Assembly: GCF_000016605.1 (NCBI RefSeq)
Contig: NC_009440.1
Coordinates: 1,501,789 to 1,565,788 of the forward strand
Reading direction: 5' to 3'
Source: Metallosphaera sedula DSM 5348
GTDB lineage: Archaea; Thermoproteota; Thermoprotei_A; Sulfolobales; Sulfolobaceae
Length of the DNA stretch: 64,000 bases
Part shown: positions 61,530 through 64,000 of the stretch, in pieces
How positions within the stretch are numbered: the stretch's first letter is position 1
How the letters are laid out: every line of letters begins with the position of its first letter
Position numbers and translations under genes: made by a program
Notes under the pieces: model-generated
What the model was told of the DNA's origin: nothing
Databases searched by the model: none
Seen by the model: the letters and a program-made list of their open reading frames with translations, nothing else

Positions 61530-62556
61530 GCTGATATATGACGAATTCGTGATGGAAGAGTTGAGGAGGGTATACGGGAGTTCGCTCAACGAGTACCTAG
61601 AATATCTGGGAAGGCCAAATCCTAGACTCTACATCAGGCTCAATACGTTGAGGAAACAAGAATTGAAAGAAGAGCTCCATGAATTCAAACAGGATGAGGA
61701 CTTTGAGGAAGCCTATTTCGTTGAGGTGAGGGGCCCAAACTTCCTTGAAATGCGCGATACCAAGGTAGTGGTTGACAAGAAGACGGCCGAAAGCGCAATG
61801 CTAGGTTCCAACGTGTACAAACCTGGAATTAAGAGGATCGAGGGGAATGGCTCTAGGGTTTCCGTTGTGTCGGAGACAGGGAATCATGTGGCCAATGGAA
61901 TTCTAAGGAGAGATAACATGATAGTAGAGGTTACTGAGTCCCTTTACTCGTCGATAAAGGTTGCGGAACTTGATGTGGTAAAGAGGGGGTTGGCGATCTC
62001 TCAAGGTAAAGCCTCAATGTACGTTGCCAAGCTTCTGGATCCGAGGCCTGACGAAATAATAGTTGATATGAATGCGTATCCGGGAGGGAAACTCACCCAT
62101 GTTTATCAGCTACAACCTAAGGCAAAAATCATGGGGTTTGACCATACAAGAAAAAAGATAGATAAATTAAGAAATATTCTGGATACCCTAAAGATGAAGA
62201 TGGATGTGTATGTGGCTGACTCCAGGTATCTGTACGAGGATCTGGGTATCAGGAACGTGGACAAGGTTATGATCGATCCACCCTGTTCTGCTCTAGGTGT
62301 TAGACCGAAAATCTTTGATAGAAAGACCAAGGAGGACATACAAAACTTCTCCTCCTATCAGAAGCAATTTCTTAACTCGGCGTACAAAATACTGAAGCCG
62401 GGAGGAACGGTCATCTACTCGACGTGTACCACAACTTTAGCCGAAAACGAAGAAGTAATTACAGATCCGCGCTTCGAGATAGAGTTCATGATCAGGTTCC
62501 ACCCAAACGTGCATCAGATGACCGGTTTCTTTATAGCGAAGTTGATCAAAAGGTGA
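61507..62556 (+). CDS. RNA cytosine-C5 methyltransferase (RsmB/NOP2 family)
   Basis: A 349-residue methyltransferase: N-terminal region with a PUA-like domain (ISQGKASMYV just ahead of the catalytic part), SAM-binding fold MNAYPGGKLTHV, motif IV DPPCSALG and motif VI YSTCTTT, so both catalytic cysteines are present. Start GTG at 61507. rRNA or tRNA substrate not decidable. Confidence 0.88.
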   Translation: MQRLNGPELIYDEFVMEELRRVYGSSLNEYLEYLGRPNPRLYIRLNTLRKQELKEELHEFKQDEDFEEAYFVEVRGPNFLEMRDTKVVVDKKTAESAMLGSNVYKPGIKRIEGNGSRVSVVSETGNHVANGILRRDNMIVEVTESLYSSIKVAELDVVKRGLAISQGKASMYVAKLLDPRPDEIIVDMNAYPGGKLTHVYQLQPKAKIMGFDHTRKKIDKLRNILDTLKMKMDVYVADSRYLYEDLGIRNVDKVMIDPPCSALGVRPKIFDRKTKEDIQNFSSYQKQFLNSAYKILKPGGTVIYSTCTTTLAENEEVITDPRFEIEFMIRFHPNVHQMTGFFIAKLIKR

Positions 62557-62558
62557 GT

Positions 62559-63077
62559 ATGCCCGTTGAAGAGTTTCTAGGTAAGAAACCAAGGATATCC
62601 CCTAAGGTCTACCTTCACCCCACATCTTATGTTATAGGGGATGTAACAATAGGGGAACTAACTAGCGTGTGGCATTACGCTGTTATAAGGGGCGACAATG
62701 ACAGTATATCAATTGGAAAAAGAACAAACATCCAAGAGAACTGTTCCCTTCATACGGACAAGGGATACAAGATAGAGATTGGCGACTTAGTGAGCGTAGG
62801 CCATAACGCCGTGGTTCACGGGGCAAGAATAGGTAACAACGTCATAGTGGGAATGGGAGCAATCCTCCTAAACGGGGCCAAAATAGGGGATAACGTTATC
62901 ATTGGAGCAGGTGCGGTAGTGACGGAGGGAAAGGAGATACCCTCCAATAGCTTGGTCCTGGGAGTGCCAGCCAGAGTAGTTAGAAAACTTACCGAAGAGG
63001 AGATTCACATGATTGAGGCGAATGCAATGGAATACGTTGAAGAACTATTAATAATGCTAGGAGAACATAAGGCCTAA
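62559..63077 (+). CDS. Gamma-type carbonic anhydrase
   Basis: A 172-residue left-handed beta-helix protein: conserved Arg in IRGDNDSI, His ligands in SLHTDKG and GHNAVVHGA. ATG 62559, 2 bases after the methyltransferase stop; a longer open frame from 62424 lies inside that gene. It interconverts CO2 and bicarbonate. Confidence 0.92.
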   Translation: MPVEEFLGKKPRISPKVYLHPTSYVIGDVTIGELTSVWHYAVIRGDNDSISIGKRTNIQENCSLHTDKGYKIEIGDLVSVGHNAVVHGARIGNNVIVGMGAILLNGAKIGDNVIIGAGAVVTEGKEIPSNSLVLGVPARVVRKLTEEEIHMIEANAMEYVEELLIMLGEHKA

Positions 63078-63934
63078 GTCTCAAAGGCTCTCCTATAGGC
63101 GTTCTCTAGGTCCTCTGTGACCAAGTGCGTGTAGATTTGCGTAGTTTTGATGTCCTTGTGTCCCATTAACCTCTGCACTGCAGGAAGTGGAACTCCTCTC
63201 CTTATGGCGTTGGTGGCGAACGTGTGACGGAGTACGTGCGGCCTCAACCAGGTTAGCCCGGTCTTTCTACCAAGCCTCTTTATGAGCTTGTACAATGCTT
63301 GGTAGGAGAGGTTGAACAGGGGAGCGTCATCGCTTTCCTTATCTTGGGTCTTCCTTAAGTATTGCCTAAGTAGGGTTGCCGTTCTAGAGGTGAAGAAGAC
63401 TATCCTTTCCTCTCCGTTCTTGGTCTCTCGAACCCTAATGAGCATTCTTTCCAGATCTACGTCGCTTCTCCTCAACGAGAGTAGCTCAGAGGAACGAAGA
63501 CCAGTGTCCACCAAGAGTGAAACTATGACCTTGTCCCTCAACCTCCTGCAGGCCGAGAGAAGAGCTACAATATCTTCCTCTCTCAAGGCCATCCTTTCAG
63601 GGCTCCTTATTCTGGGCACAGGAGGTTTCACATTTACCCCCAGCCACTTCAGAAATCTTCTCACCGCGATTACGTAGCTTCTGATTGTTGCCGACCTGCC
63701 CCTTTTATCCACTACCCTCGATCTTCCCTTTCTGGAGTTAAGGGAACCGATCCAGTCTATCACGTCCTGGGTGGTAACACTCCTAGGATCCTTCTTGACG
63801 AACTGTAAAAAGTCCTGGATGGCGGTAGAGTATAGCTTTATTGTTCCTTGACCAGCACCAGAAAACTTTAGTGACTCCATGAAATAAATGAAGGGATCTG
63901 CATCAGTGGGTGGCTCGCCAAGCTGAAGTTTCAT
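63074..63934 (-). CDS. xerA: Tyrosine recombinase XerA
   Basis: A 286-residue phage-integrase fold: N-terminal SAM-like domain (1-90), then TGLRSSELLSL (Arg), RETKNGEER (Lys), HVLRHTFA (His-x-x-Arg), GHKDI and the Tyr in TTQIYTHL. All catalytic residues are present. It resolves chromosome dimers at dif with no partner protein in archaea. No dif site was recognised here. Confidence 0.93.
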   Translation of the reverse strand: MKLQLGEPPTDADPFIYFMESLKFSGAGQGTIKLYSTAIQDFLQFVKKDPRSVTTQDVIDWIGSLNSRKGRSRVVDKRGRSATIRSYVIAVRRFLKWLGVNVKPPVPRIRSPERMALREEDIVALLSACRRLRDKVIVSLLVDTGLRSSELLSLRRSDVDLERMLIRVRETKNGEERIVFFTSRTATLLRQYLRKTQDKESDDAPLFNLSYQALYKLIKRLGRKTGLTWLRPHVLRHTFATNAIRRGVPLPAVQRLMGHKDIKTTQIYTHLVTEDLENAYRRAFET

Positions 63935-64000
63935 AAGAAAGTACTTGAGTGTAACACGATAAAAGCCGGAGTGCCACGATACTAGTACGCCTTGAGGCTT
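63935..64000. other. Upstream of xerA, nothing else seen
   Basis: 66 bases at the end of the window; they contain the start region of xerA and no other feature I can support. Confidence 0.4.

Overview
The window is a gene-dense archaeal chromosome segment. Archaeal signals include TATA-box promoters with short or absent leaders, tRNA-Thr and tRNA-Ala genes with introns after position 37, a nascent polypeptide-associated complex subunit, an aCPSF2-type beta-CASP ribonuclease, a separate catalytic and editing threonyl-tRNA synthetase, and a mevalonate pathway with phosphomevalonate kinase plus diphosphomevalonate decarboxylase. The last two, together with the sulfur-oxidation genes and the moderate GC content, point to the Sulfolobales, most likely Metallosphaera. 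The active cysteines of the DsrE3A homologue (Cys93, Cys101) and of TusA (Cys18) fall at the numbers I recall for the characterised Metallosphaera cuprina proteins. The genus is an inference.

Positions 1-21000 hold an almost complete cytoplasmic sulfur-oxidation system of the sHdr-LbpA type. On the minus strand are dsrE2B-tusA-hdrC1-hdrB1-hdrA-hyp-hdrC2-hdrB2. Divergent to them are dsrE3A, a dihydrolipoamide dehydrogenase-like flavoprotein, an unknown protein and a disulfide-oxidoreductase-like protein. A second, tightly overlapping minus-strand operon (16124 to 11320) encodes the dedicated lipoate assembly machinery (sLpl(AB)-type ligase and two lipoyl-synthase-type radical SAM proteins), followed by an unknown metallopeptidase-fold-like protein and a histone-deacetylase-family hydrolase. 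The lipoate-binding protein LbpA itself is at 20212-20625, coupled to a small unknown gene. Between them lie a second TusA, a YHS-domain protein and two paralogous winged-helix regulators with conserved cysteines, plausible regulators of the pathway.

Positions 21000-33200 are mostly housekeeping: phosphomevalonate kinase and mevalonate diphosphate decarboxylase, an HD phosphohydrolase with a nucleoside phosphorylase, succinyl-CoA ligase (whose alpha subunit seems to need an AUA start), an Nth-like protein that has lost the usual catalytic Asp, and catalytic ThrRS with Ogt. Positions 33200-41200 are looser and richer in unknown or damaged genes, with tRNA-Thr(GGT), tRNA-Ala(TGC) and tRNA-Ala(CGC). 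The 4.5 kb between the two Ala tRNAs holds a frameshifted MinD-like ATPase, a PsiE-like membrane protein, a cobalamin adenosyltransferase, and an orphan 1.4-kb gene.

Positions 41200-64000 return to compact core genes: indolepyruvate ferredoxin oxidoreductase, tRNA-Pro(CGG), NAC, an aCPSF2/ThrRS-editing/mevalonate-kinase operon, glmS and a GlmU-like enzyme, a third DsrE-TusA pair in which the DsrE has no cysteine, a cysteine-synthase-like enzyme, MoaA, prolidase, FolE, glutamine synthetase, an ABC ATPase, thioredoxin with an AMP-forming ligase, beta-RFAP synthase with an RNA m5C methyltransferase and gamma carbonic anhydrase, and the Xer-type recombinase. No CRISPR array, insertion sequence or rRNA was seen.
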